From Pseudomonas denitrificans (nom. rej.) (lineage in GTDB: Bacteria; Pseudomonadota; Gammaproteobacteria; Pseudomonadales; Pseudomonadaceae), in contig NZ_CP043626.1 of NCBI RefSeq assembly GCF_008807415.1, positions 2,232,001-2,296,000 of the forward strand: a DNA stretch of 64,000 bases. The letters run 5' to 3'. The notes beneath the pieces are model-generated. The model did not search any database. It was not told where the DNA came from and was given only the letters and a program-made list of their open reading frames with translations. The position numbers and the translations under genes were made by a program. Of this stretch, positions 35,654-45,578 are shown piece after piece (positions within the stretch are counted from its first letter, which is position 1; each line of letters starts with the position of its first letter).

Positions 35654-35975
35654 TGCGCGGACCTTGTCCGCGGTCGCGGGCATGGCCCGTTCCTACAGGA
35701 GGTTCGGCGCTGGGCTGTAGGAGCTGGCCATGCCTGCGACCGCACAGCTCCGAATTGTCCCTTGGGCCAGGTTCGTCGCAGGATTGATGCGCGGACCTTG
35801 TCCGCGATCGCGGGCATGGCCCGCTCCTACAGGGGCTCGGCGTTGGGCTGTAGGAGCTGGCCATGCCTGCGACCGCACAGCTCCAAATTGTCCCTTGGGC
35901 CAGATTCGTCGCAGGCTTGATGCGCGGACCTTGTCCGCGATCAAGGGCATGGCCCGCTCCTACAGGTTTCCGAGC
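35650..35975. repeat. Tandem array of REP doublets (about 2.4 units of 133-134 bp)
   Basis: A 134-bp unit starting TTGATGCGCGGACCTTGTCC repeats at 35650, 35784 and 35917 (last copy partial). Each full unit contains one REP in each orientation (CGGGCATGGCCCG...CCTACAG and GGCTGTAGGAGCTGGCCATG) plus a unique ATTGTCCCTTGGGCCAG spacer. The copies are nearly identical, so the expansion is recent. The first unit overlaps the AraC stop codon. Confidence 0.8.
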
Positions 35976-36109
35976 AATTCCTACGCCGTTCAGGAAGTGT
36001 TCAGCTAGGAATCGAAGAACTTTGAGGTATGACAGTTCCGGTGCAATTCCCGCGGTCTAGTCTGGGGGCAGTCCCACTTTCCCAACAGGCAGGAGCCGGG
36101 AGTCGAAGC

Positions 36110-38836
36110 ATGACTGCACCGCAAACCACCGACGGCAAACCGCAAGACACCGAACCCAAAGGCACCGACTGGTACCGCAAGAGCGTCGACCAGACCCTGG
36201 CCGACCTGCAGACCAGCGCGCAAGGCCTTTCCCCCGACGAAGCCGAGGCGCGGCTGCTGCGCGTTGGTCCCAATGCCTTGCCGGCCAAGGAAGTCGACCC
36301 GCTCTGGCTGCGCTTGGCCCGGCACTTCAACGACGTGCTGATCTACATCCTTCTGGCTGCCGCCGTGGCCACCGCGCTGATGGGCCACTGGACCGACACT
36401 CTCGTCATCCTGCTGGTGGCAGTGATCAACGCGGGCATCGGCTTCTTCCAGGAGAACAAGGCGGAGAAGTCCCTTGCCGCCCTGCGCGGCATGCTCAGCA
36501 GCACCGCCCATGTGGTGCGCAACGGCAAGAAGATCGAGATGGACGCCGCCCAGTTGGTGCCCGGCGACATCGTCATCCTGCGTCCCGGCGACAAGATTCC
36601 CGCCGATGTGCGCCTGTTCGACGTGCACCACCTGCAGGTCGAGGAATCCATGCTCACGGGTGAATCCCTCACCGTGGGCAAACACGCCGACGCACTGGAC
36701 AAGGAAGCGCTGCTGGCCGACCGCACCAACCTCGGTTACTCCGGCACCAACGTCAGCGCCGGCAACGCGCGCGGCGTGGTGATCGAGACCGGGCCGGCCA
36801 CCGAGCTTGGGCGCATCAACAAGCTGATCGCCAACGTCGACGAGGGCGAAACCCCGCTGCTGCGACAGATCGCCGAACTGGGCAAGCGCATCTTCCAGCT
36901 GATCATCGGCATGATGGTGGTGCTGTTCGTCATCGGCTTCTTCTGGCACGACTACCCCTTCGGCGAGCTGCTGCTGTCGCTGATCAGCCTGGCGGTGGCC
37001 TCGGTGCCCGAGGGCCTGCCGGCGATCGTCTCGATCATCCTGTCGCTGGGCGTGCAGCGCATGGCGCAGAACAAGGCGATCATCCGCAAGCTGCCCACCG
37101 TGGAAACCCTGGGCGCCATGAGCGTGATCTGCTCGGACAAGACCGGCACCCTGACCATGAACGAGATGACCGTGAAGAGCGTGCTGCTCGCCAACGGTCT
37201 CTACGCGGTGGAGGGCCAGAGCTACGAGCCCAAGGGCCGCATCACCTTCGGCAGCACCAGCGATGAGCTGGACTGGTCGCAACACGCCGCGCTGGCCGAC
37301 TTCATCCGCGCGGTGGACATCTGCAACGACAGCAGCCTGCAACTCAACGAGGAAGGACGCTGGGGCGTGGTCGGCGGCCCCACCGAGGGCGCGCTGAAGG
37401 TCCTGGCGCGCAAGGCGAACCTGCCGGAAATAGAGTTCCAGAAGTTCGGCAAGATTCCCTTCGACTCCGCCTACAAGTACATGGCGCGGCGCTGCGACGT
37501 CGCCGGGCAGAGCCTGGTCTACCTCAAGGGCGCACCCGACGTGCTGCTGCGCATGTGCCAACAACAGCTCGGCGCCAGCGGCGTGGAGCCGCTGGACCGC
37601 GAGTACTGGGAGCGCGAGATGAGCTTCATCGCCGGGCAAGGCCTGCGCATGCTCGCCGCCGCGTACAAGCCAGTGCAGCCCGATGACGGCGTGATCGACC
37701 ACGAGGACGTGCAGGCGGGCATGATCTTCCTCGGCGTCGCCGGCCTGCTCGACCCGCCGCGCCCGGAGGCCATCGAGGCCATCGCGCTGTGCAAGCGCGC
37801 CGGCATCCAGGTGAAGATGATCACCGGCGACCACCCGGATACCGCCGTGGCCATCGCCGGCATGCTCGGCATGGGCAACGACCTGCGCGCCATGACCGGC
37901 CAGGAGCTGGAGCAGGCCGATGACTCGCAACTGAAAGCCCTCGCCATGCAGTACTCGGTGTTCGCCCGCACCAGCCCCGAACACAAACTGCGCCTGGTGC
38001 GCGCGCTGCAGGCCAACGAGGAAGTGGTCGGCATGACCGGCGACGGGGTCAACGACGCCCCGGCGCTGAAGCAGGCCGACGTCGGCATCGCCATGGGCAT
38101 CAAGGGCACCGAGGTGACCAAGGAAGCCGCCGACATGGTGCTCACCGATGACAACTTCTCCACCATCGCCGGCGCCGTGCGCGAAGGCCGCCGGGTCTAC
38201 GACAACCTGAAGAAGACCGTACTGTTCATCCTGCCGACCAACATGGCGCAGGGCCTGCTGATCGTCATGGCGATCCTCGCCGGCGCGGTGATCCCGCTGG
38301 CGCCGCTGCAGATCCTCTGGATGAACATGGCGACCTCCACCACCCTGTCCTTCGCCCTGGCCTTCGAGCCTGGCGAGCCGGGGATGATGCGCCGGCCGCC
38401 GCGCAACGCGAAGGAGTCGATCCTCAACGGCTTCGCGGTCTGGCGGGTGCTCTACGTGGGTGGCCTGCTGACCGCCGCGGCCTTCCTGCTGGAAGCCTGG
38501 ATGGTCAGCAACGGCCAGGACACCGACCACATCCGCACCATGATCCTGCACACCCTGGTCACGGCGCAGTGGGCCTACCTGTTCAACTGCCGGCTGCAGG
38601 AAGAGTTCTCGCTGAACACGGCGCTGCTGCGCAACGGCGCGCTGCTCACCGTGACCCTGGCGCTGATCCTGCTGCAGTGCTTCGTGATCTACGTGCCCTT
38701 CATGCAGACCGCCTTCCACACCGTCGCCCTGCCCTTCAGCGGCTGGCTGATCTCGTTGGGTATCGGTATCGCGGTGTTCTTCGCGGTGGAACTGGAGAAG
38801 CTGGTGATCCGTCGCTGGAAGGCTTCGCGCGGATGA
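36110..38836 (+). CDS. Type II cation-transporting P-type ATPase
   Basis: This is a 908-aa P-type ATPase of the SERCA/PMR1 group. Cytoplasmic motifs are all present: LTGES in the actuator domain, phosphorylation site CSDKTGTLT, KGAPD nucleotide-binding loop, and MTGDGVNDAP hinge. Transmembrane helix 4 has VPEGL, the calcium/sodium-type motif. Helix 6, where calcium pumps carry N..TD or N..MDG, reads NMATSTTLSFALAFEP and so lacks the usual acidic ligand. Ion specificity is therefore uncertain; Ca2+, Na+ or H+-coupled export are options. The start at 36110 is chosen for its family-like N terminus; an in-frame ATG at 36029 would add a 27-residue unconserved leader. A strong terminator follows. 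Confidence 0.9.
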   Translation: MTAPQTTDGKPQDTEPKGTDWYRKSVDQTLADLQTSAQGLSPDEAEARLLRVGPNALPAKEVDPLWLRLARHFNDVLIYILLAAAVATALMGHWTDTLVILLVAVINAGIGFFQENKAEKSLAALRGMLSSTAHVVRNGKKIEMDAAQLVPGDIVILRPGDKIPADVRLFDVHHLQVEESMLTGESLTVGKHADALDKEALLADRTNLGYSGTNVSAGNARGVVIETGPATELGRINKLIANVDEGETPLLRQIAELGKRIFQLIIGMMVVLFVIGFFWHDYPFGELLLSLISLAVASVPEGLPAIVSIILSLGVQRMAQNKAIIRKLPTVETLGAMSVICSDKTGTLTMNEMTVKSVLLANGLYAVEGQSYEPKGRITFGSTSDELDWSQHAALADFIRAVDICNDSSLQLNEEGRWGVVGGPTEGALKVLARKANLPEIEFQKFGKIPFDSAYKYMARRCDVAGQSLVYLKGAPDVLLRMCQQQLGASGVEPLDREYWEREMSFIAGQGLRMLAAAYKPVQPDDGVIDHEDVQAGMIFLGVAGLLDPPRPEAIEAIALCKRAGIQVKMITGDHPDTAVAIAGMLGMGNDLRAMTGQELEQADDSQLKALAMQYSVFARTSPEHKLRLVRALQANEEVVGMTGDGVNDAPALKQADVGIAMGIKGTEVTKEAADMVLTDDNFSTIAGAVREGRRVYDNLKKTVLFILPTNMAQGLLIVMAILAGAVIPLAPLQILWMNMATSTTLSFALAFEPGEPGMMRRPPRNAKESILNGFAVWRVLYVGGLLTAAAFLLEAWMVSNGQDTDHIRTMILHTLVTAQWAYLFNCRLQEEFSLNTALLRNGALLTVTLALILLQCFVIYVPFMQTAFHTVALPFSGWLISLGIGIAVFFAVELEKLVIRRWKASRG

Positions 38837-38868
38837 TGCAACTGACGTAGGGGCGGACTTCGTCCGCG

Positions 38869-38906
38869 AAAAGGCCCCTCGCCAGTCCGGCGAGGGGCCT
38901 TTTTTC
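38869..38906 (+). terminator. Strong Rho-independent terminator after the P-type ATPase
   Basis: AAAAGGCCCCTCGCC (38869-38883) pairs perfectly with its complement at 38889-38903 around AGTCC, followed by T residues and C. Confidence 0.9.
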
Positions 38907-38944
38907 TTGCCCCTTGGAAGCTCGTCGCGGGGATCTCGCGGCTA

Positions 38945-39020
38945 CGGCCCGCTCCTGCAAGAGCACCGTGCACCCTGTAGGAGCGGGCCACGCCCGCGAG
39001 CGGCGGACAAGGTCCGCCCT
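38945..39020. repeat. REP-type repeat
   Basis: GCTCCTGCA (38950-38958) and CTGTAGGAGCGGGCCACGCC (38975-38994) form an inverted REP pair, followed by GCGGACAAGGTCCGC, the same short dyad found in the 35650 array. Confidence 0.5.
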
Positions 39021-39027
39021 CAGTCTC

Positions 39028-39107
39028 GTAGGGCGCATAACGCGCCAGCGTTATCCGCCACTGGTGGAGGCGACGGCGGATAACCTGTTCCAGGTTATGC
39101 GCCCTAC
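39028..39107. repeat. Dispersed GGGCGCATAAC-type inverted repeat, copy 2
   Basis: GTAGGGCGCATAAC at the left end is mirrored by GTTATGCGCCCTAC at the right end, with inner halves GCCAGCGTTATCCGCC and GGCGGATAACCTG. It lies between convergent genes and could also stop transcription of the porin gene at 39127. Confidence 0.65.
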
Positions 39108-39126
39108 GGTCTCTGCATTACTGAAC

Positions 39127-40494
39127 TCACAGCAGCGGCAAGGTGTAGCTGACGATCAGCCGGTTCTCATCCTGGTCGCGCTGGGTCGGGGTGCCGGAGC
39201 CGCTGGCGGGCAGGCCGCTGCGCAGCATGGCGTTGCGCCAGGAGAAGCCCAGGCCCTTGAGGGTGCCTTCGGGGATCACGTAGGACAGCGTCAGGTCGCG
39301 CTCCCATTCGCCCTGGTCGCCGCTGGCGGTCCTGATGTCGTCGCCCTTGAGGTAGATTGCCGCGAAGGTCAGGCCCGGCAGGCCGGCCTGGGCGAAGTCG
39401 TAGCCGTAGCGCGCCACCCAGGTGCGTTCGCCTGCGTGCAGGAACTTGCCGATCTGCACGTCGGTGATCAGGTAGGCGCTGCCGCTGGCGCCGTCGCCGC
39501 GGTTCAGGTAGGGGAAGTCGCTGTCGCCGTTCATGACCTGGTAGCCGGCGCCAAGGCTGTGCCCGGACAGGCTGTAGGTGAACATCCCGCTGTAGGCGCG
39601 GTTGTCCACTTCGCCCTTGGTCACGCGATTGCCGTAGTAGCCGCTGGAGAGGTAGCCATCGGCGCGTCCGGAGGCGCTGCCATTCTTGCCGTCGGAGTCG
39701 CTGTCGAAGGCGCGCAGGTCGGTCTTCAGCACGCCGGGGCCGAGGTTCAGGCTGTGCTGCAGGCCGAGGAAGTGCTGCTGGTAGAACTCGCTGAGCTGGC
39801 CGTAGTAGTACTGCAGCGTCAGGTCCTTGCTCAGCTTGTAGTCGCCGCCGGCGTAGTAGAACTCGTTGCTGTCGCGGGCCGTGGCGCCGCTGTTGGCGCC
39901 CTGGATCGACATGCCGCGCCAGTCGCTGGAGTTGCGCCCACGGGTGTGCTCCAGCTTGCCGGCCACCAGGCTGAGGTTGTCGATATCGGCGCTGGTCACC
40001 TGCCCGCCCTCGAAGGTGCCCGGCAGCAGTCGACCGTCGTTATAGGTCACCACTGGCAGCTTGGGCATCAGGGTGCCGTAGCGCAGTTCGGTGCTGGAAA
40101 TCTTCGCCTTCAGGGTCGGGCCGAAGCTGCTGAAGTCGTTCACCGCCTCGCCGTTGCTTTTCGACGGAAACACCGTGCCGGCCTGCTGGCTGGCCGATTC
40201 GTAATGGGTGCCACCGCCGCTGTCGAGGCGGATGCCGAGCAGGCCGATGGCGTCGACGCCAAGGCCTACGGTGCCCTGGGTGTAGCCCGAGGCGTAGTTG
40301 AGGATGAAGCCCTGGCCCCATTCTTCCTGACGGCTCGGCTCGGCCGTGCCGTTGCGGTTGTCGCTGTTGATGTAGAAGTTGCGCAGGGTCAGGCTGGCCT
40401 TGCTGTCTTCGATGAAGCCGGCAGCCTGGGCGGCGGGCACGAGAAGGCCGAGGGCGGCGCAGGCGATGGCAGCGCCCAGGGTGGAGTTTTTCAT
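39127..40494 (-). CDS. OprD family outer-membrane porin (galactarate/glucarate cluster)
   Basis: This is a 455-aa porin with a signal peptide (MKNSTLGAAIACAALGLLVPAAQA), the OprD start GFIEDSKASLTLRNFYINSDNR, the EEWGQGFILNYASGYT motif and about 18 alternating beta-strands; it ends in YTLPLL. It is the last gene of a minus-strand cluster with gudP and garD, so uptake of aldarates (galactarate or glucarate) across the outer membrane is the likely role. OprD-family members are narrow channels for carboxylates, which fits. Confidence 0.9.
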   Translation of the reverse strand: MKNSTLGAAIACAALGLLVPAAQAAGFIEDSKASLTLRNFYINSDNRNGTAEPSRQEEWGQGFILNYASGYTQGTVGLGVDAIGLLGIRLDSGGGTHYESASQQAGTVFPSKSNGEAVNDFSSFGPTLKAKISSTELRYGTLMPKLPVVTYNDGRLLPGTFEGGQVTSADIDNLSLVAGKLEHTRGRNSSDWRGMSIQGANSGATARDSNEFYYAGGDYKLSKDLTLQYYYGQLSEFYQQHFLGLQHSLNLGPGVLKTDLRAFDSDSDGKNGSASGRADGYLSSGYYGNRVTKGEVDNRAYSGMFTYSLSGHSLGAGYQVMNGDSDFPYLNRGDGASGSAYLITDVQIGKFLHAGERTWVARYGYDFAQAGLPGLTFAAIYLKGDDIRTASGDQGEWERDLTLSYVIPEGTLKGLGFSWRNAMLRSGLPASGSGTPTQRDQDENRLIVSYTLPLL

Positions 40495-40637
40495 TGTTGT
40501 CTCCGGTTCGTGGATGTCAGGGTGAGCGCCACCCGTCCCAGTGGTGCGGGCAGGCGCGGGATTTCAGGCAAAGGGAGTCCGGCGGCGCCGGGAGGCGCCG
40601 TCGATCAGGGGTGGATCAGCCCAGCGGTTGCATCAGG

Positions 40638-42196
40638 TCACGGGGGCGGGTTGAACAGCACCAGGTCGTTGTGCAGGTGATGCCGCTCGGCCCAGGTGTG
40701 GACCTTGCCGCTGGCCACGTCGAGGTAGAGCTGGAAGATTTCCCAGCCCAGCTCGTCCAGGGTCATGCGCCCGGACGTGACGCGGCCGGCGTCGACGTCG
40801 ATCAGGTCCGGCCAGCGCTCGGCCAGTTCGGTGCGGGTGGCCACCTTGATCACCGGCGCCATGGCCAGCCCGTAGGGCGTGCCGCGGCCGGTGGTGAAGA
40901 TGTGCAGGTTCATCCCGGCGGCCAGTTGCAGGGTGCCGCAGATGAAGTCGCTGGCCGGGGTGGCGCAGTACTGCAGGCCCCTGCCCTTCACCCGTGCGCC
41001 CGGTGGGATCACGCCGGCGATGGCGCTGCTGCCGGACTTGGCGATGGAACCCATGGCCTTCTCGACGATGTTGTTCAGCCCGCCCTTCTTGTTGCCCGGC
41101 GTGGTGTTGGCGCTGCGGTCGGCCATGCCGCGGGCGAGGTAGCGGTCGTACCAGTCCATCTCGGCGACCAGTTGCTCGGCCACCTCGCGGTTGACAGCGC
41201 GGGCGGTGAGCAGGTGGATGCCATCGCGCACCTCGGTGTTCTCGGAGAACATCACCGTGGCTCCGGCCCGCACCAGCAGGTCGGCAGCGACGCCCAGCGC
41301 GGGGTTGGCGGTGACGCCGGAGAAGGCGTCACTGCCCCCGCACTGCATGCCTACCACCAGTTCCGACGCCGGCACCGTCTCGCGGCGGCGTTGGTCGAGG
41401 ACCACCAGACGCTCCTCGATCAGCTCCAGTATCTGCGTGACCATGCCCTGGAAGCCGTTGCCGGATTCCTGCAGGCGGTACAGCCACTGTGCCTCGTCCT
41501 GCCCGGCGGTGAGTGCGTCGCCGTCCATCAGCTGCACCGGCTGCAATTTCTCGCAGCCCAGACCGATGACCAGCGCCTGGCCACCGAGGTTGGGGTTGCG
41601 CGCCAGGTTGTACAGCGTACGGATCGGGATGATGGCGTCCGGCGCATTGATCGCCACGCCACAGCCATAACTGTGGGTCAGCGCCACCACGTCATCGACG
41701 TGCGGGTACTTGGGCAGCAGTTCGCGACGGGCGCGCTCCACGCAGTGATCCAGCACGCCAGTCACGCACTGCACCGTGGTGCTGACGCCCAGCAGGTTGC
41801 GCGTGCCGACGCTGCCGTCGGCATTGCGGTAACCCTCGAAGCTGTAGCCGGTGAGCGGCTCGGCAGTGGGCGGCACCTCGGTGGCCAGCGGCAGCGCATC
41901 CAGCTCCGGCGGCTCCGGCAGGCTGAGCAACTGCTCGGTCACCCAGCGGCCCTGGCGATGGGCGCCAGGGCGTAGCCGATCACCGTGCCGTAGCGCAGCA
42001 CCGGCGCGCCTTCGGCGATGTCCACCAGCGCCACCTTGTGGCTCTGCGGGATCGACTCGGCGGCCACCAGCTCATCCGGGAAGCGACCGCCAGCGGCGAC
42101 GCCCTGGTCGTTGACGACGATGGCGACGTTATCGTCCGCGTGCAATTTCACGTAGCGCGGCGAGTCCTGGTGCGGGATCAACTGCATGACACTCAT
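40638..42196 (-). CDS. garD: Galactarate dehydratase GarD (frame-disrupted)
   Basis: This UxaA/GarD-family Fe-dependent dehydratase converts galactarate to 5-dehydro-4-deoxy-glucarate. The N-terminal SAF domain ([25 protein letters not shown]... [12 protein letters not shown]) lies in one frame. The catalytic domain ([71 protein letters not shown]) lies in another. Adding one C to the run at 41950-41952 (one G on the coding strand) joins them as ...IARGRWVTEQ..., restoring a 519-aa single protein as in other pseudomonads. The break is therefore probably a sequencing indel. It lies 23 nt after gudP. Confidence 0.92.
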
Positions 42197-42219
42197 CTCC
42201 GAAATACCCCCGGAACTGC

Positions 42220-43584
42220 TCAGGAATTGGCCGGGGCCAGACGTTTTTCAGGCACCTGGCGACCCTTTGGGTCTTCTTCGCGCAGCTCCACACGCTCGAT
42301 GCGGCCGACGATGAACAGGTAGCTCAGCACGGCCACCAGCGCGTTGGCGCCGACGAACACCAGGGCCCACTTGAACGAGCCGGTGGCGCTGATCAGGTAG
42401 CCGATGACGATCGGCGTGGTGATCGAGGCGAGGTTGCCGAAGGTGTTGAACAGGCCACCGGAAAGACCGGCGATCTGCTTGGGCGAGGTGTCCGCCACCA
42501 CCGCCCAGCCCAGCGCGCCCAGGCCCTTGCCGAAGAACGCCAGGGTCATGAAGCCGACCACCATCCACTCGGCGTCAACGTAGTTGCAGAACACCATGGT
42601 GGTGGACAGCAGCAGGCCGCAGACGATCGGCAGCTTGCGGGCGAAGGTCAGCGAATGGCCGCGACGCAGCAGGTAGTCGGAGATGATCCCGCCCAGCACG
42701 CCGCCGAGGAAGCCCATCAGCGCGGGCAGCGAGGCGATGAAGCCGGCCTTGAGGATCGACATGCCGCGCTCCTGCACCAGGTACACCGGGAACCAGGTGA
42801 GGAAGAAGTAGGTGATGGCGTTGATGCAGTACTGGCCCAGGTACACGCCCAGCAGCATGCGGCTGCGCAGCAGTTGGCTGACGTAGTGCCATTTCGGGCC
42901 GTCGCTGGCGCGCTTCTGGTCCATGTCGACCATGCCGCCGCCGGCTTCGATGGCGGCGATTTCAGCGGCGTTGGTACGCGGGTGTTCCTTGGGGTTGTAG
43001 ATGGTCTTCATCCAGATACCGGCGAAGACCATGCCCAGCACGCCCATCACCACGAACACGTGCTCCCAGCCGAAGTGGAAGACGATCCAGCCCATGATCG
43101 GTGCGAACAGCGCGGTGGCGAAGTACTGCGCAGAGTTGAAGATGGCCGAGGCCGTGCCGCGCTCGGCGGTAGGGAACCAGGCGGCGACGATGCGCGCATT
43201 GCCCGGGAAGGACGGCGCCTCGGCGAAGCCCACCATGAAGCGCAGCAGGAACAGTGCGATCACCGCGCTGGCCACCGGCAGGTAGCCGACGAAGCCCTGC
43301 AGGAAGGTGAACAGCGACCAGATGAAGATGCCCGCGGCGTAGACCTTCTTCGAGCCGAAGCGGTCGAGCAGCCAGCCGCCGGGAATCTGCCCGGCCACGT
43401 AGGCCCAGCCGAAGGCGGAGAAGATGTAGCCCAGGGTGACCGCGTCGATGCCCAGGTCCTTCTGCAGGCTGGAGCCGGCGATGGAGATGGTGGCGCGGTC
43501 GGCGTAGTTGATGGTGGTTACCAGGAACAGCATCAGCAGGATCAGGTAACGCACATGCGTCGGTTTGGCGGTTGCTTGGCTCAT
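42220..43584 (-). CDS. gudP: Galactarate/glucarate MFS transporter
   Basis: This is a 454-aa anion:cation symporter of the GudP/GarP branch. The N terminus RYLILLMLFLVTTINYADRATISIAG and the IPGGWLLDRFGSKKVY loop are characteristic; 12 transmembrane segments with a long central loop (residues about 200-235). It brings aldarates through the inner membrane for GarD. It is preceded by a 540-bp non-coding gap and followed by garD and the porin gene in the same direction. Confidence 0.92.
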   Translation of the reverse strand: MSQATAKPTHVRYLILLMLFLVTTINYADRATISIAGSSLQKDLGIDAVTLGYIFSAFGWAYVAGQIPGGWLLDRFGSKKVYAAGIFIWSLFTFLQGFVGYLPVASAVIALFLLRFMVGFAEAPSFPGNARIVAAWFPTAERGTASAIFNSAQYFATALFAPIMGWIVFHFGWEHVFVVMGVLGMVFAGIWMKTIYNPKEHPRTNAAEIAAIEAGGGMVDMDQKRASDGPKWHYVSQLLRSRMLLGVYLGQYCINAITYFFLTWFPVYLVQERGMSILKAGFIASLPALMGFLGGVLGGIISDYLLRRGHSLTFARKLPIVCGLLLSTTMVFCNYVDAEWMVVGFMTLAFFGKGLGALGWAVVADTSPKQIAGLSGGLFNTFGNLASITTPIVIGYLISATGSFKWALVFVGANALVAVLSYLFIVGRIERVELREEDPKGRQVPEKRLAPANS

Positions 43585-44126
43585 CGATTGCGTCTCTTGT
43601 CTTGTTGTTATTGGAGCGACCGGCGCAGGCCGGCCAGATTATCAGCCGGCCCGTCGTGGCGAGCCGTTACCGCCTCCTTGCCGACGTACGGCGGGCGCGG
43701 CCGGTACGTCCGTTCCGACTCGCACGCAGGACACAGCGGCGAGCGACGCAGCAGATAGCGCGCCACGGCCGGCAGGCAGCCGGATGGCGTACAGCGAGAG
43801 AGCGTGGAGCGAAGAAAAGGGCCCCGCCGGACGCCTGGCGAGCAGGCGAGACGACACGGCGCGGCCAGGGAACTGGCGCGGGGAAAGCCGGCGCACGGTG
43901 GCGCGGCGATGTGAGATCGGACGGTTCTGCATGACGACCTACCTGCGAAGTTGAGCGGAGTGGGACAGCTCGGGGCGCGGTCAGCGCCTGGGTTCGCGGG
44001 TACGTGTCGACGGCGGGCAGTCGATGGTCATGGTATTTCCCCTGCTTTGTTCTTGTGTCGGGGTTCGGGTCATGTCTTGTGCAGCGGATGGCGCTGGCAG
44101 GCGCCACCCGCTGTTACTGCTATCGG
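43585..44126. other. Non-coding gap upstream of gudP with one weak ORF
   Basis: This 540-bp region separates the dehydrogenase gene from gudP. A 96-codon minus-strand ORF at 43642-43932 is very Arg/Ala-rich and shows no family features, so I do not call it. No RNA gene is recognised. A gudP promoter and a long 5' leader are likely here. Confidence 0.4.
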
Positions 44127-45565
44127 TCAGGCACCGACGTAGGCGGTCTTCACCGTGGTGTAGAACTCCTGGGCGTAGCGGCCCTGCTCGCGCGGCCCGT
44201 AGGACGAGCCTTTGCGACCGCCGAACGGCACGTGGTAATCCACGCCGGCGGTGGGCAGGTTGACCATCACCATCCCGGCCTGGGCGTGCCGCTTGAAGTG
44301 CGCGGCATGCTTGAGCGAGGTAGTGGCGATGCCGGCGGACAGGCCGAACTCGGTGGCATTGGCCTGGGCCAGCGCTTCGTCGTAGTCCTTCACCTTGAGG
44401 ATGCTGGCCACGGGGCCGAAGATTTCCTCGCGGTTGATGCGCATGTCGGGGGTGGTCTCGTCGAACAGCGCCGGGGCCATGTAGTAGCCCTCGGTGGCCA
44501 GCGACAGGCGCTCGCCGCCGAACAGCAGGCGTGCGCCTTCGTTGCGGCCGATCTCGACGTAGTCCAGGTCCTGGCGCAACTGCGCTTCGGAAACCACCGG
44601 GCCGATGTCGATGCCGTCCTGCAGCGCATTGCCTACCTTGATCCGGCGCATGCGCTCGACCATGGCTTCGACGAAGCGCGGGTAGATGCCTTCGGTGACG
44701 ATCAGCCGGCTCGACGCGGTGCAGCGCTGGCCGGTGGAGTAGTAGGCGCTCTGCACCGACAGCTCCACGGCGCTGGCGAGGTCCGCATCATCGAGGACGA
44801 TCTGCGGGTTCTTGCCGCCCATCTCCAGCTGCACCTTGGCGCCACGGGCCACGCACTGCGCGGCGATGCGCCGGCCGACGCCGACCGAGCCAGTGAAGCT
44901 CACGGCATCCACCTGCGGGTGGTTGACCAGGGCTTCGCCGATCACGCTGCCACGGCCCATCACCAGGTTGAACACGCCGTTGGGGAAACCGGCACGGGAG
45001 ATGATTTCCGCCAGCGCCCAGGCACTGCCGGCACCAGGTCGGCAGGCTTGATCACCACGCAGTTGCCGTAGGCCAAGGCCGGGGCGATCTTCCACGCGGG
45101 GATGGCGATGGGGAAGTTCCACGGGGTGATCAGGCCGACCACGCCCACCGCTTCACGGGTCACCTCGACGCTGACGCCGGGGCGCACCGAGGGCAGCAGG
45201 TCGCCGGCCAGGCGCAGGCATTCACCGGCGAAGAACTTGAAGATGTTCCCCGCGCGGCCGACTTCGCCGATGGCTTCGGGAAGGGTCTTGCCCTCCTCCC
45301 GCGCCAGCAGCGCGCCCAGCTCGGCGCGGCGGGCGAGGATCTCGCTGCCGACCTTGTCCAGCGCGTCGGCGCGGGCCTGCACGTTGCTGTTGGACCAGGC
45401 CGGGAAAGCGGCGCGGGCCGCCTCCACTGCCTGGTTGACCAGCGCGGCGTCGCCCAGCGCGTAGTCGCCGACCACGTCGGACAGGTCAGACGGGTTGCGG
45501 TTCGGGGTTGCGTCGGTAACGGCCAGCCACTGGCCGTCGACGTAGTGCGAATACTGTTGTGCCAC
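44127..45565 (-). CDS. 2,5-dioxopentanoate (alpha-ketoglutaric semialdehyde) dehydrogenase (frame-disrupted)
   Basis: This NAD(P)-dependent aldehyde dehydrogenase catalyses the last step of aldarate catabolism, 2,5-dioxopentanoate to 2-oxoglutarate. Motifs: ITPWNFPIAIPAWKIAPAL, catalytic Glu in LEMGGKN, catalytic Cys in STGQRCTAS, and EEIFGPVASI. One base is missing near 45027-45029 (on the plus strand GCCGG should probably be GCCCGG), so the N-terminal 180 codons and the rest are in different frames; the join restores VVIKPADLVP-G-SAWALAEI. Repaired length is 479 aa, normal for the family. It follows kdgD by 13 nt, giving the two enzymes as a pair. Confidence 0.9.
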
Positions 45566-45578
45566 GGGAACCTCCGGC

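Noticed and set aside
36005..38719. Minus-strand ORF of 904 codons opposite the P-type ATPase
   Set aside because: Antisense shadow with no domain; all P-type ATPase motifs are on the plus strand.
43642..43932. 96-codon minus-strand ORF before gudP as a gene
   Set aside because: Arg/Ala/Pro-rich composition, no credible domain, weak ribosome site; more likely chance in GC-rich leader DNA.
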